From: Mageeibacillus sp. UBA5747
GTDB lineage: Bacteria > Bacillota > Clostridia > Saccharofermentanales > UBA5734
Reading direction: 5' to 3'
DNA: 38,671 nucleotides
Assembly: GCA_002419145.1 (NCBI GenBank)
Contig: DIFN01000076.1
Coordinates: 146,709 to 185,379 of the forward strand
The translations under genes were made by a program, and so were the position numbers. Below, in pieces: positions 31,101-38,300 of the stretch; the stretch's first letter is position 1, and each line of letters starts with the position of its first letter. Below the pieces are notes generated by a model. It was not told the origin of the DNA. It searched no databases and was given only the letters and a program-made list of their open reading frames with translations.

Positions 31101-31740
31101 GCCTGGCCGTCTCAGCTTGCTGGTTCAATGGTTCGATCCGCTCTGACAATTCCTGGATGATGTCATTGATCCGGACCAGATTCTGCTCGGTCTGGAGCAA
31201 TTTGCGTTCGGATTCTTCTTTTCGGCTCTTGAATTTGACGATACCGGAAGCTTCTTCAAAGATCTTGCGCCGGTCCTCAGAACGATGACTCAGGATGTCG
31301 TCCACGCGACCTTGGCCAACGATGGAATAACCGTCGCGGCCAAGTCCAGTATCCATGAACAGCGTCGTGATGTCCTTGAGCCGGACTGTCGTCTGGTTCA
31401 AAAGGTACTCGCTGTCTCCGGACCGGTACAAGCGCCGGGTCACACACAATTCGGTGTACTCGACTGGCAATGTCCGGTCGGAATTGTCAAAGGTGATGCT
31501 AACCTCGGCATAACTCATCGCCCGGCGCGATTGAGTGCCAGTGAAAATGACATCCTCCATGCGCGCACCGCGTAAGGTTTTGACACTTTGTTCACCCAGG
31601 ACCCAGCGGATGGCATCGGTGACATTGGACTTGCCACTGCCATTGGGGCCGACAATTGCTGTTACCCCTGGATGGAAATCAATCACGGTGCGTTCGGGAA
31701 AAGATTTGAAACCCTGGATCTCCAGTGTTTTCAGATGCAT
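28177..31740 (-). CDS. smc: Chromosome segregation protein SMC
   Basis: SMC with ScpA and ScpB forms the bacterial condensin that loads at parS and aligns chromosome arms. The 1187-residue protein has the N-terminal ATPase part with Walker A GPNGSGKSN (about residues 32-40), two long coiled-coil stretches (about 165-500 and 660-1000), and a hinge between them (about 510-650). The C-terminal part carries LLLSGGERCLTA and Walker B PFCVLDEVEAALDD. The ATG at 31740 is selected because the Walker region starts as usual (MHLKTLEIQGFKSF); an in-frame extension would overlap rnc. It follows rnc by 16 bp with a weak ribosome binding site. Confidence 0.98.
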   Translation of the reverse strand: MHLKTLEIQGFKSFPERTVIDFHPGVTAIVGPNGSGKSNVTDAIRWVLGEQSVKTLRGARMEDVIFTGTQSRRAMSYAEVSITFDNSDRTLPVEYTELCVTRRLYRSGDSEYLLNQTTVRLKDITTLFMDTGLGRDGYSIVGQGRVDDILSHRSEDRRKIFEEASGIVKFKSRKEESERKLLQTEQNLVRINDIIQELSERIEPLNQQAETARRFLRLSDELKSLDIALILDSIDQHELSMASAREERQLLENDWMIEQDRLVTLRDEHRTATESIRAIEQEIEGLRDQFNQKNNLMGLLSSQKAANTERADQLAKRIEQSGSLQQDLARQIEMLQTDLAARAKKAETLLHQQDHFSRQLESAEQAMQAILAQLSSSEQQVESLKNELETKTEAVYEQKNRAGQLKSQLPMIESRRKSISNDLQALVSDADRIQLQLEDVSESLSRVQNALKEETATQATLRQAIESARELQSRAHAQTEALRQSQRNDQYRLQTLVELEKSHEGYADSVKRIMNQASETAEFGQGIVGTLGELISVQPDLELALETALGPAVSNIVTDTEATASRLISFLKDNRAGRATFLPLATIRGRRLDGAILSQLKSMPGFIGLASDLVEADATLRDILESLLGRIVIARQLADATAMARKIQYSCRIVTLEGDVVNPGGSLTGGFNRRGPSGLLGRTREIDALRSRLSDADAKIHDSICLEQEQDARLKELDRQLSAVEHQLLQLSHQKIRDEAQMGTLLEQQQQASTLRQRLEAEQGALRKQAQDLTSQIGELEQAILREEQEIAVIRQKISQQEGVSKAEQQRRDDVREELSDLKVSLHSITESLQASSEILERIEKERLTIEERQVRGQAEVAEHAGEIERLAAEIRALDQQVAMAHQESLALSEQVRQLNIQREALETSQARFFDTLEAQSTKISSLQAEITKNQAKIERLEQTSDEARNRLWESYELTTQTAQAWRQPVENRAEASKTILALKASIKALGSVNLSAIDEYQSVHERFEFMVRQRDDIESSRQKLQSVIAELTEAMSLQFAQHFQLINENFKGVFAELFGGGMAEVLLDNPDDVLSSGIEIKAQPPGKKLQNLLLLSGGERCLTAIALLFAILKLRPTPFCVLDEVEAALDDANVVRFSEYIRRYAAESQFILVTHRKGTMEAADRLYGVTMQERGISRILSMQLSG

Positions 31741-31756
31741 GCTTGTGCGCTCCGGC

Positions 31757-32509
31757 TCATGCTTGTGATTCCTGGTCGTCCAGGACCTGGCAACCTTCAC
31801 GATTGCAGGACAGGTAGCGCAATGCCTCACGGGCGGCCTTCTGTTCAGCGTCCTTCTTGCTGCTGCCGCTGCCGGTGGCTATCTGGCGGTCGTCCACCAC
31901 CACTGCAGCTGTGAAGACGCGATCATGGACCGGGCCTTCTTCATTGACAATGACGAACCGCAGGATGCTGTTGCCGCGCGTCCCCTGGACCATTTCCAGA
32001 AGGCGGCTCTTGTAATCGTAAACCATGTCTCCCGTCAAAGCTTGCTGAATGTATTCGTCTAGCATATCGAGGATGACGGAGCGTGCCTTTTCATAGCCAG
32101 CATCCAGATAAACCGCGCCAAAAATCGCTTCCACGGCATTGGCAAGATTCGATGACTTATCCCCGCCCCCTGTCGTCCATTCACCTTTACCCAGCATCAG
32201 CAAGTGACCGAGCTCCAGTTCCCGGGCAACGCGAGCCAAGGTGCTTTCACAAACAATCAGGGCTCGGGTTTTAGTCATGACCCCTTCGGATAAAGCGGCC
32301 GGAACGCGGAAAAGAAAATCACTGACAACCAGGTCGAGGACGGCATCACCGAGAAACTCAAGCCGCTCGTTGTCGGGGATTTTTTCAGCCCGGTGCTCAT
32401 AGGCATAAGTGGAATGGGTGATGGCCTGAACCAGAAGGTCCGGTTGGGCAAATTCATGGCCGATCGCCCGGCAAAGGCGATCATAGCCAGCCCGGAATTG
32501 TTCTTGCAT
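31757..32509 (-). CDS. rnc: Ribonuclease III
   Basis: RNase III cuts double-stranded RNA in rRNA precursors and regulatory RNAs. The 250-residue protein has the signature NERLEFLGDAVL (residues 47-58, with catalytic D55) and E127 in the second acidic motif (NLANAVEAIFG). A C-terminal dsRNA-binding domain spans about residues 162-232, ending SSKKDAEQKAAREALRYL. The ribosome binding site is GGGGGGACATC. Its ATG is only 19 nt after the acpP terminator, so there is no room for its own promoter in the gap. Confidence 0.97.
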   Translation of the reverse strand: MQEQFRAGYDRLCRAIGHEFAQPDLLVQAITHSTYAYEHRAEKIPDNERLEFLGDAVLDLVVSDFLFRVPAALSEGVMTKTRALIVCESTLARVARELELGHLLMLGKGEWTTGGGDKSSNLANAVEAIFGAVYLDAGYEKARSVILDMLDEYIQQALTGDMVYDYKSRLLEMVQGTRGNSILRFVIVNEEGPVHDRVFTAAVVVDDRQIATGSGSSKKDAEQKAAREALRYLSCNREGCQVLDDQESQA

Positions 32510-32528
32510 GATGTCCCCCCCTGTTTCG

Positions 32529-32557
32529 AAAAAAAAGCCCCTGGCCGGGGCTTTTTT
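32529..32557 (-). terminator. Intrinsic terminator between acpP and rnc
   Basis: GCCCC (32537-32541) and GGGGC (32547-32551) form a short GC stem with a 5-nt loop. The A-run on the left (32529-32536) and T-run on the right (32552-32557) extend it. Read on the minus strand it gives eight U residues after the stem, ending the acpP transcript. The structure is symmetric and could work on both strands. Confidence 0.93.
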
Positions 32558-32578
32558 GCTGTCTGATCAGGTGATTGT

Positions 32579-32818
32579 TCAGGTATTGGCTTTGATGTAC
32601 TCGACGGCATCTCCGACGGACTTGATCTTCTCGGCATCCTCGTCAGGAATAGAGATGTTGAACTCCTGTTCCATCGCCATGACTAGTTCAACAATGTCGA
32701 GTGAGTCGGCATTGAGATCGTCGATAAAATTGGACTGCATGTTGATGCTGTCGGCATCAACGCCAAGCTGGTCGACCAAAATATTCTGGACACTGGTAAA
32801 AATGTTATCTGTAGACAT
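32579..32818 (-). CDS. acpP: Acyl carrier protein
   Basis: ACP carries growing fatty acids on a 4'-phosphopantetheine arm. The 79-residue acidic protein has the attachment serine S39 in the DSL motif (LNADSLDIVELVM) and the usual end (SVGDAVEYIKA). The ribosome binding site is GAGGAGGAGC. It stands alone here, away from the other fab genes, with its own promoter carrying a FabT-like palindrome, and its own terminator before rnc. Confidence 0.98.
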   Translation of the reverse strand: MSTDNIFTSVQNILVDQLGVDADSINMQSNFIDDLNADSLDIVELVMAMEQEFNISIPDEDAEKIKSVGDAVEYIKANT

Positions 32819-32882
32819 GAAGTGCTCCTCCTCAAGTGGGCATTTTCAAAATAGTTTAGGGTCCGTTGCCAAACCTATCCTA

Positions 32883-32911
32883 TTTTTATTTGATCATCAA
32901 GCAATTGTCAA
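32883..32911 (-). promoter_or_regulatory. Promoter of acpP with a FabT-like palindrome in the spacer
   Basis: On the minus strand TTGACA (32911-32906), 17 bp, and TAAAAA (32888-32883) form the promoter; the start is near 32876, giving a leader of about 58 nt. Inside the spacer, 32889-32901 read on the plus strand is TTTGATCATCAAG. This is one base off the symmetric TTTGAT-N-ATCAAA form known for FabT, the MarR-type regulator of fatty-acid genes in streptococci and relatives. The site is where a repressor would block polymerase. Confidence 0.55.
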
Positions 32912-32950
32912 GTCAGTTAGCCAATCAATTCGGCCTGTATCACATGAATT

Positions 32951-33559
32951 TCAGTCAAGCAGGAAATGCAAATTGCGTTTGATGTAATCATAACCTGAAA
33001 CAATGGTCATGATAACCGCAATCAGCATGGCGCCGTCACCCACCCAGTGAAAATTGACTGCCAAGGTTGGTGCCACCGGTAACAAAAGGATATAGACCAA
33101 TCCTTCGACCAGCATAAGCGAGATCGCAATGATCTGAGTCACTGTTTTCAGTTTGCCAAGCTGGCCGGCTGCGATGACCACACCATGATCCGAGGCCAGC
33201 AGGCGAATACCAGTGACCATGAATTCACGGATGATGATGATGATCGCCACCAGAGCATGGATCCGGTTGTTTTGGACCAGGGCAATCAAGACGGAGATGA
33301 CCAGCATCTTGTCCGCTATTGGGTCAAGGAATTTGCCCAGGTTGGTCACCAGATTCTGACTCCGGGCGATGGCTCCGTCCAGCAGATCGGTCAGGGACGC
33401 TGCAATAAAAATCACCAGGGCAATGATTTGACCATAGCTCATGATGAACGCATTCCACCCGGCAAAGGCAGCTGACTGGCTCGGGATCGGCAACATGAAA
33501 ACCAGGACAAAAGGAACCATGATAATCCGGAGAATGGTAAGCTTATTGGGCAGATTCAT
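32951..33559 (-). CDS. pgsA: CDP-diacylglycerol--glycerol-3-phosphate 3-phosphatidyltransferase
   Basis: PgsA makes phosphatidylglycerol phosphate, the precursor of phosphatidylglycerol and cardiolipin, in the cytoplasmic membrane. The 202-residue protein has several hydrophobic segments and the CDP-alcohol phosphotransferase motif D-G-x2-A-R-x8-G-x3-D-x3-D (LLDGAIARSQNLVTNLGKFLDPIADK). Its ATG overlaps the rimO stop by one base (TGATG), with GGGAG about ten bases before it. The rimO-pgsA order is common in Bacillota. The 132-bp gap to acpP holds the acpP promoter. Confidence 0.95.
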   Translation of the reverse strand: MNLPNKLTILRIIMVPFVLVFMLPIPSQSAAFAGWNAFIMSYGQIIALVIFIAASLTDLLDGAIARSQNLVTNLGKFLDPIADKMLVISVLIALVQNNRIHALVAIIIIIREFMVTGIRLLASDHGVVIAAGQLGKLKTVTQIIAISLMLVEGLVYILLLPVAPTLAVNFHWVGDGAMLIAVIMTIVSGYDYIKRNLHFLLD

Positions 33560-34944
33560 CAGAGCGTTACTCCCGTTAATTCGTATTCTCCCGCATCAAC
33601 GATGCGTACAGGCAAGGTTTGGCCTAGCTTGAGGTCTGCCTCTGAGGCAGCGACCCAGATGACCGGGTCGACTTCCGGAGCTTCGGCAAAACTGCGGCCT
33701 TTGTAGAATACACCATCTTCAGAGACGCTTTCAAGTGTGACATCCAGAACCTGCCCCAGTCTTTTCTGGTTCGCCTGAAGGGAAATCCCCTGCTGCAGGG
33801 TCATGATTTCTTTCATTCGGGCCTGGGCTACCGTTCTTTTGACTTTTGGTTTCATCTGGGCTGCGGCTGTGCCTTCTTCGGCTGAAAAGACAAAACAGCC
33901 CAGCCGGTCAAACCGGATCTCCGTAAGAAAATCTTTCAGAGCAGCAAAATCTGCCTCGGTCTCTCCGGGGAATCCAACCAGAACGGTCGTACGCAAAACC
34001 AGATCTGGTATGGTCTGGCGCAATTTGTGCACCGTGGCCCGGATGCTGGCTTGAGTGTCCCGGCGGTTCATGGCACGCAGGATTGGATCGGCAGCATGTT
34101 GGATCGGCCAATCCAGATAATGGGCGACTTTGGCTTCGCTGGCCATGCACTCGATGAGCTCATCGGTCAGGCCGTCGTTGTAAACATACAGGATCCGGAC
34201 CATCTGGACCTCTGGAATCCGGCACAGAGCCCGGAGCAATTCCGGCAGGCGGCGGCGGCCGTACAGGTCAAGACCATACCGGGTCGTATCCTGGGCAATC
34301 AGGATCAGCTCGCCATAACCAGCCGCACTGAGACGGGCTGCCTCTGAGACGATCTCTGCGAAAGGCCGGGAAACAAAGGGCCCCCGGATGCCCGGAATGG
34401 CACAGTAGGCGCAGTTGTTGGAGCAGCCCTCAGCTACTTTAATGTAGGCATAATTGCCCGGTGTGGACGGCTGGCGCGGGATTGCCAAGTGAGTGAGGCT
34501 ACCACCTGGACCCGGTAAAGTCAGGATCTGTTCATCCGCAAAAGCCGTGTCCCGGTCCAGTTGGTTGATCACCTCGCCAACCTGATGATAGTCTGCAGTG
34601 CCAAGAACGGCATTGACTTCCGGCATCTGGGATAAAATGTCCTTGGCATAGCGCTGGGACAGGCAACCTGCGACGATGAGGTACCTGGCCCGGCCGGCTG
34701 GCTGCTTATAATCGGCCAGCTGCAAAATGCTCTCGATGGCTTCCTTTTTGGCAGACTCAATAAACCCACAGGTATTGACCAGCAAAATATCAGCCTGAGA
34801 AGGTTCGTCGACCATCAAAAAGCCGGCATCACGCAGGATCTGGCTCATACACTCAGAATCGACCAGGTTCTTGGCACAGCCGAGGGAAAGCAGGAAAACG
34901 TGCCTGTTTTCCTGGGATGGGAGCGGTTCAGTCATTGAAATCAT
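33559..34944 (-). CDS. rimO: Ribosomal protein S12 methylthiotransferase RimO
   Basis: RimO adds a methylthio group to the conserved aspartate of ribosomal protein S12, using two 4Fe-4S clusters and radical SAM chemistry. The 461-residue protein has the N-terminal UPF0004 domain with cluster cysteines in SLGCAKN, NTCGFI and AGCLSQ. The radical SAM motif is CSNNCAYC, followed by the RimO-type AIPGIRG, and a C-terminal TRAM domain follows (from about residue 385). The AIPxIRG and LGCxKN forms separate it from MiaB. The start is uncertain: ATG at 34944 or 34935, both inside the end of recX and both without a clear ribosome binding site, so it is probably coupled to recX. Confidence 0.94.
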   Translation of the reverse strand: MISMTEPLPSQENRHVFLLSLGCAKNLVDSECMSQILRDAGFLMVDEPSQADILLVNTCGFIESAKKEAIESILQLADYKQPAGRARYLIVAGCLSQRYAKDILSQMPEVNAVLGTADYHQVGEVINQLDRDTAFADEQILTLPGPGGSLTHLAIPRQPSTPGNYAYIKVAEGCSNNCAYCAIPGIRGPFVSRPFAEIVSEAARLSAAGYGELILIAQDTTRYGLDLYGRRRLPELLRALCRIPEVQMVRILYVYNDGLTDELIECMASEAKVAHYLDWPIQHAADPILRAMNRRDTQASIRATVHKLRQTIPDLVLRTTVLVGFPGETEADFAALKDFLTEIRFDRLGCFVFSAEEGTAAAQMKPKVKRTVAQARMKEIMTLQQGISLQANQKRLGQVLDVTLESVSEDGVFYKGRSFAEAPEVDPVIWVAASEADLKLGQTLPVRIVDAGEYELTGVTL

Positions 34945-35476
34945 CTGGTTCTGATGGACCTTTCAAGAATTCTCGAATCGCTGTCCGGATGCAGTCAGGA
35001 GAAAACCCGCGACTCATGAGGAAACGATTGTATCTCATTTTGAAGTCATTGCCTCCTGCGCCTGGCTGGGGTACAGGGAATTTACCTCGCAAGGCGGCCA
35101 AGGCCAGCTCCCGGTCCGCTGGCCGGTCTGCCAGAGCCTTATCGATCGCCATCTGGTCCAGACCCTGGGCTGCCAGACGCTGGGCGATACGCTGGGCTGA
35201 CTCGGATTTTGCCCCCAGACGGGCATTGGTTATCTTGTGTGCCAAGCGCTTGTCATCAATTTTATGTTCAGTTTTCAGTTCGTCAATCACGTAGTGAATC
35301 ACTTCTGCATCAAATCCCAGGCGGTGCAGATAATCTCGGACCTGACCTGACGGTTTGCGACCCAGACCCATCCAGCGTACGGCAGCAGATCTAGCCGCAC
35401 GCTGGGCATCTTCGACACTTTTTTCAGTTTCGGATCGGGCTGTCTGGCCTAAAAATTCAAAAGGGTCTAGCGTCAT
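34928..35476 (-). CDS. recX: Regulatory protein RecX
   Basis: RecX limits RecA filament growth and activity. The 182-residue protein has three-helix RecX repeats: a first around residues 25-65 (RSAAVRWMGLGRKPSGQVRDYL...GFDAEVIHYVIDELK), a second around 70-115 (KIDDKRLAHKITNARLGAKSESAQRIAQRLAAQGLD), and a third near the C-terminus (NRFLMSRGFSPDCIRTAIREFL). It lies 15 bp after recA, is expected to share the SOS-controlled transcript, and overlaps rimO. The ribosome binding site is weak. Confidence 0.9.
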   Translation of the reverse strand: MTLDPFEFLGQTARSETEKSVEDAQRAARSAAVRWMGLGRKPSGQVRDYLHRLGFDAEVIHYVIDELKTEHKIDDKRLAHKITNARLGAKSESAQRIAQRLAAQGLDQMAIDKALADRPADRELALAALRGKFPVPQPGAGGNDFKMRYNRFLMSRGFSPDCIRTAIREFLKGPSEPDDFND

Positions 35477-35491
35477 GGGTGTATCCGGATC

Positions 35492-36601
35492 TTACAGATC
35501 GAGTCCCAGGATGTCCTCTTCACGTTCGCCATCCTCGGGCACCGGCTCATCTGCAACACTCGGGCTATCGATCCGGGCCCGGATCCTGCTGTCCAGCTCA
35601 TCGCGGATCTCGGGGTTGGCTTTCAAGAACAGGCGGGCGTTGTCGCGTCCCTGGCCAATCCGCTGGCCTTTGTAGGAGAACCAGGCGCCACTCTTTTCCA
35701 CGAGGTCCATGGTGACGGCCAGATCAAGGATGCAGCCCTCCTTGGAAATGCCTTCACCATAGATGATGTCGAATTCAGCTTCTTTGAAGGGTGGGGCGAC
35801 TTTGTTTTTGACGACCTTGACCCGGGTTTTCGAGCCGACAACATCCGTACCATTGCGCAAGGTCTCGATTTTGCGCACATCGAGCCGGACCGAAGCGTAG
35901 AACTTAAGGGCACGGCCACCTGGGGTCGTCTCGGGGTTACCGAACATGATACCGACCTTTTCACGCAGCTGGTTGATAAAAATGGCAACGGTGCTGGACT
36001 TGGAGATGACACCGGCCAGTTTGCGCAAAGCCTGTGACATCAGGCGAGCCTGCAGACCGACATGGGAGTCACCCATCTCGCCGTCGATCTCCGCCTTGGG
36101 AACCAGGGCGGCAACGGAGTCCACAACGATCACATCGATGGCTCCGCTTCTGACAAGGGCCTCAGTGATCTCCAGCGCTTGTTCACCGGTGTCAGGCTGG
36201 GACACGATTAGGTTGTCGATATCGACTCCCAGTTTGGCTGCATAATTGGGGTCGAGAGCATGCTCGGCGTCAATGAATGCCGCTGTGCCGCCAGCCCGCT
36301 GGGCTTCTGCAATGATGTGCAGGGCGACGGTGGTCTTGCCGGACGACTCCGGTCCAAAGATCTCGATGACGCGTCCACGCGGAACGCCGCCGATCCCCAG
36401 TGCCAGGTCGAGCGAGAGCGCACCGGTGGAGATGGATTCGACCTGCATGGCGGTCCGCTCTCCGAGTTTCATGACGGCACCCTTGCCAAACTGCTTCTCG
36501 ATCTGGCCCAGGGCGGCATCCAGCGCCCGGTTGCGGTCTGCTGCCTGTTTCTGGCTGATCTCCTGAGTCGATTTTCCGGCACCTTTATCTGTCCTGGCCA
36601 T
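35492..36601 (-). CDS. recA: Recombinase RecA
   Basis: RecA forms filaments on single-stranded DNA, catalyses strand exchange and triggers LexA self-cleavage. The 369-residue protein has Walker A GPESSGKT at 83-90, the L1/L2 loop segments (IDGEMGDSHVGLQARLMSQALRK; TTPGGRALKFYASVRLDV), and an acidic C-terminal tail. The start at 36601 follows GGAGGTAAAC. The upstream region carries a strong promoter (36642-36670) and a Bacillus-type LexA box (36617-36628). The next gene, recX, is 15 bp downstream. Confidence 0.98.
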   Translation of the reverse strand: MARTDKGAGKSTQEISQKQAADRNRALDAALGQIEKQFGKGAVMKLGERTAMQVESISTGALSLDLALGIGGVPRGRVIEIFGPESSGKTTVALHIIAEAQRAGGTAAFIDAEHALDPNYAAKLGVDIDNLIVSQPDTGEQALEITEALVRSGAIDVIVVDSVAALVPKAEIDGEMGDSHVGLQARLMSQALRKLAGVISKSSTVAIFINQLREKVGIMFGNPETTPGGRALKFYASVRLDVRKIETLRNGTDVVGSKTRVKVVKNKVAPPFKEAEFDIIYGEGISKEGCILDLAVTMDLVEKSGAWFSYKGQRIGQGRDNARLFLKANPEIRDELDSRIRARIDSPSVADEPVPEDGEREEDILGLDL

Positions 36602-36616
36602 GTTTACCTCCAAAAA

Positions 36617-36628
36617 GAACATTCGTTC
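36617..36628. promoter_or_regulatory. LexA/DinR SOS box of recA
   Basis: GAACATTCGTTC is a perfect GAAC-N4-GTTC palindrome, the Gram-positive LexA box. It lies between the recA -10 and the ribosome binding site, about +7 to +18 of the predicted transcript, so LexA would act as a roadblock or prevent promoter clearance. lexA itself is not in the window. Confidence 0.9.
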
Positions 36629-36641
36629 TTGTATACGTTTC

Positions 36642-36670
36642 ATTATAGAGTTCGCTTCAGATACCGTCAA
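36642..36670 (-). promoter_or_regulatory. Promoter of recA
   Basis: On the minus strand TTGACG (36670-36665), a 17-bp spacer and a perfect TATAAT (36647-36642) form a strong sigma-A promoter. The start is near 36635. It lies 38 bp after the murJ stop. Confidence 0.85.
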
Positions 36671-36707
36671 CGTATCTTGCTGTAGATTACCAAACTTTTG
36701 TTCGACA

Positions 36708-38300
36708 TTATTCGCGTTTTTTCGACAAGGCCAGCAGGGCTGAAAACCTTGAATGCACTGTGGTAAGCAGGTTTGAGGCTTCTTGCACATGCATGAGAAC
36801 TGCGACACCGAGAAACACCAGAAGGGCCAGGGCACTGCGCGCAAAGAGCCAGATCAGCTCGAAGAGTTTGCCCTGCGGGACATAGCTGATCCGGTTCAGG
36901 AAGAGCAGCAGCACCATCATCGCACTGGCTGCTGCCATCAGGCGGAGCAGATATCCCCCGATGTGGCGAGGTGTTGCCTGGGGGGCTATAAAGGCATGCA
37001 TCCTGTACAGAAAGAAAGCACTGACCGTGCTGGTCAGCGTGTAAGCCAGTGACAAACCGCTGATATCCATCTTGAAACCCCTTAAAAGGATCAGGCACAG
37101 GAGTGGATTCAAAACCAGGGTCACAAGCCCATTGACCAGAGCCACCCGCGTCATCTTACGGGCATAGAAAGCCTGATTGGTCAAAAAGACAATGGTCTGG
37201 GCAATCATGGCCAGGGCATACCAGCGCAGGACACTGGCTGCAGTGATGACTTGCTCTGCCGAATAGCTGCTGCTCCATTGGAAAATAGCCCGGATGACAT
37301 CTTGTTGCATCGACAGGATCAACGCTGCCGCAGGAATCATCAAGAACAGGGCTTGCCGCAGGCTCTGGCCAAACAACTGGCTGCTGCTGGATTCATCCTG
37401 GGCGGCATGGTAGCGTGCCAGAGAGGGCAGCATGACATTGCCAATCGCAACCACGAATATGCCGTACGGCAGCTGCCAGGTGGTTGCGGCATTGCGCAGA
37501 GATGTGGCCGCTCCGGGGAACTGGTCGGCAAATCCGGTTAAAATAATGGTGTTGACTTGGACAATCGAACCAGATATCAGCGTTGGCACGGCCAAGCGCA
37601 CCATTTGGCGAAATCCAGGATCCTTGTAATCCAGGGATAACGAATATTGTTTTAGCAAGGGTGCTGCCATAATCGCCTGGAAGATGAAATAGATCGCTGC
37701 AGCACCCATCACGCCCGCTGCTACACGGACCGCCCCTCTCTCACTGCGTTCTCCCAGCAGGATCATTGCCAGAACCACAGCAATGTTGTAGATGGATGGA
37801 CCAAAGGATGTCCGGCCAAACTGGCGGTAGGCGTTCAGGATGCCGATGCACAGGGCGGCCAGCATCATAAAGAAGACCTGCGGGAACAAAGCCCGGGAAA
37901 CCCGGACTGCCAGATCCGTAATGGCCGGGTCCTTGCTGCTGTTGTACAGGGCCAGAAGCTGAGGTGATAACCATTCACCCAACAGGACAGCAGCCAGCAT
38001 ACCCAGGGCGGCGTAATTGATCAGGATAGACAGGCTGCGCCAGCCTTTCCCCTCCTCCCCTTTTTCCAAGGCCTGGGAAAGGGTGGGGGTCACCGCGGCA
38101 CCGATCGCGCCTCCGACCAGGAGCTGATAGAACAAATCCGGAATCTGGAAACCAATAATGAAGGCATCGGAAACCACTCCATAGCCCAGCATGGGTACAA
38201 TCAGGATTTCGCGGAGATGGCCGCTGATTTTGGACAGCAACAGTCCCGCCATCATGATCAGGGTGGCCAGGCGCAAGTTGTGGGGGGCGCGCTGGCTCAT
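36708..38300 (-). CDS. murJ: Lipid II flippase MurJ (MviN family)
   Basis: MurJ moves lipid-linked peptidoglycan precursor across the cytoplasmic membrane. The 530-residue protein is highly hydrophobic with about 14 membrane segments. It has family features: an N-terminal arginine-containing segment (SGHLREILIVPMLGYGVVSDAFIIGFQIPDLFYQLLVGGAIGAAVTP pattern), an S-x-P-Q-L-L-A-L-Y stretch, and paired arginines in the cavity helices. The start overlaps the cinA stop by 4 bp (ATGA), so it is coupled to the competence/damage-inducible gene. Its stop is followed by the recA promoter. No terminator is visible. Confidence 0.95.
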   Translation of the reverse strand: MSQRAPHNLRLATLIMMAGLLLSKISGHLREILIVPMLGYGVVSDAFIIGFQIPDLFYQLLVGGAIGAAVTPTLSQALEKGEEGKGWRSLSILINYAALGMLAAVLLGEWLSPQLLALYNSSKDPAITDLAVRVSRALFPQVFFMMLAALCIGILNAYRQFGRTSFGPSIYNIAVVLAMILLGERSERGAVRVAAGVMGAAAIYFIFQAIMAAPLLKQYSLSLDYKDPGFRQMVRLAVPTLISGSIVQVNTIILTGFADQFPGAATSLRNAATTWQLPYGIFVVAIGNVMLPSLARYHAAQDESSSSQLFGQSLRQALFLMIPAAALILSMQQDVIRAIFQWSSSYSAEQVITAASVLRWYALAMIAQTIVFLTNQAFYARKMTRVALVNGLVTLVLNPLLCLILLRGFKMDISGLSLAYTLTSTVSAFFLYRMHAFIAPQATPRHIGGYLLRLMAAASAMMVLLLFLNRISYVPQGKLFELIWLFARSALALLVFLGVAVLMHVQEASNLLTTVHSRFSALLALSKKRE

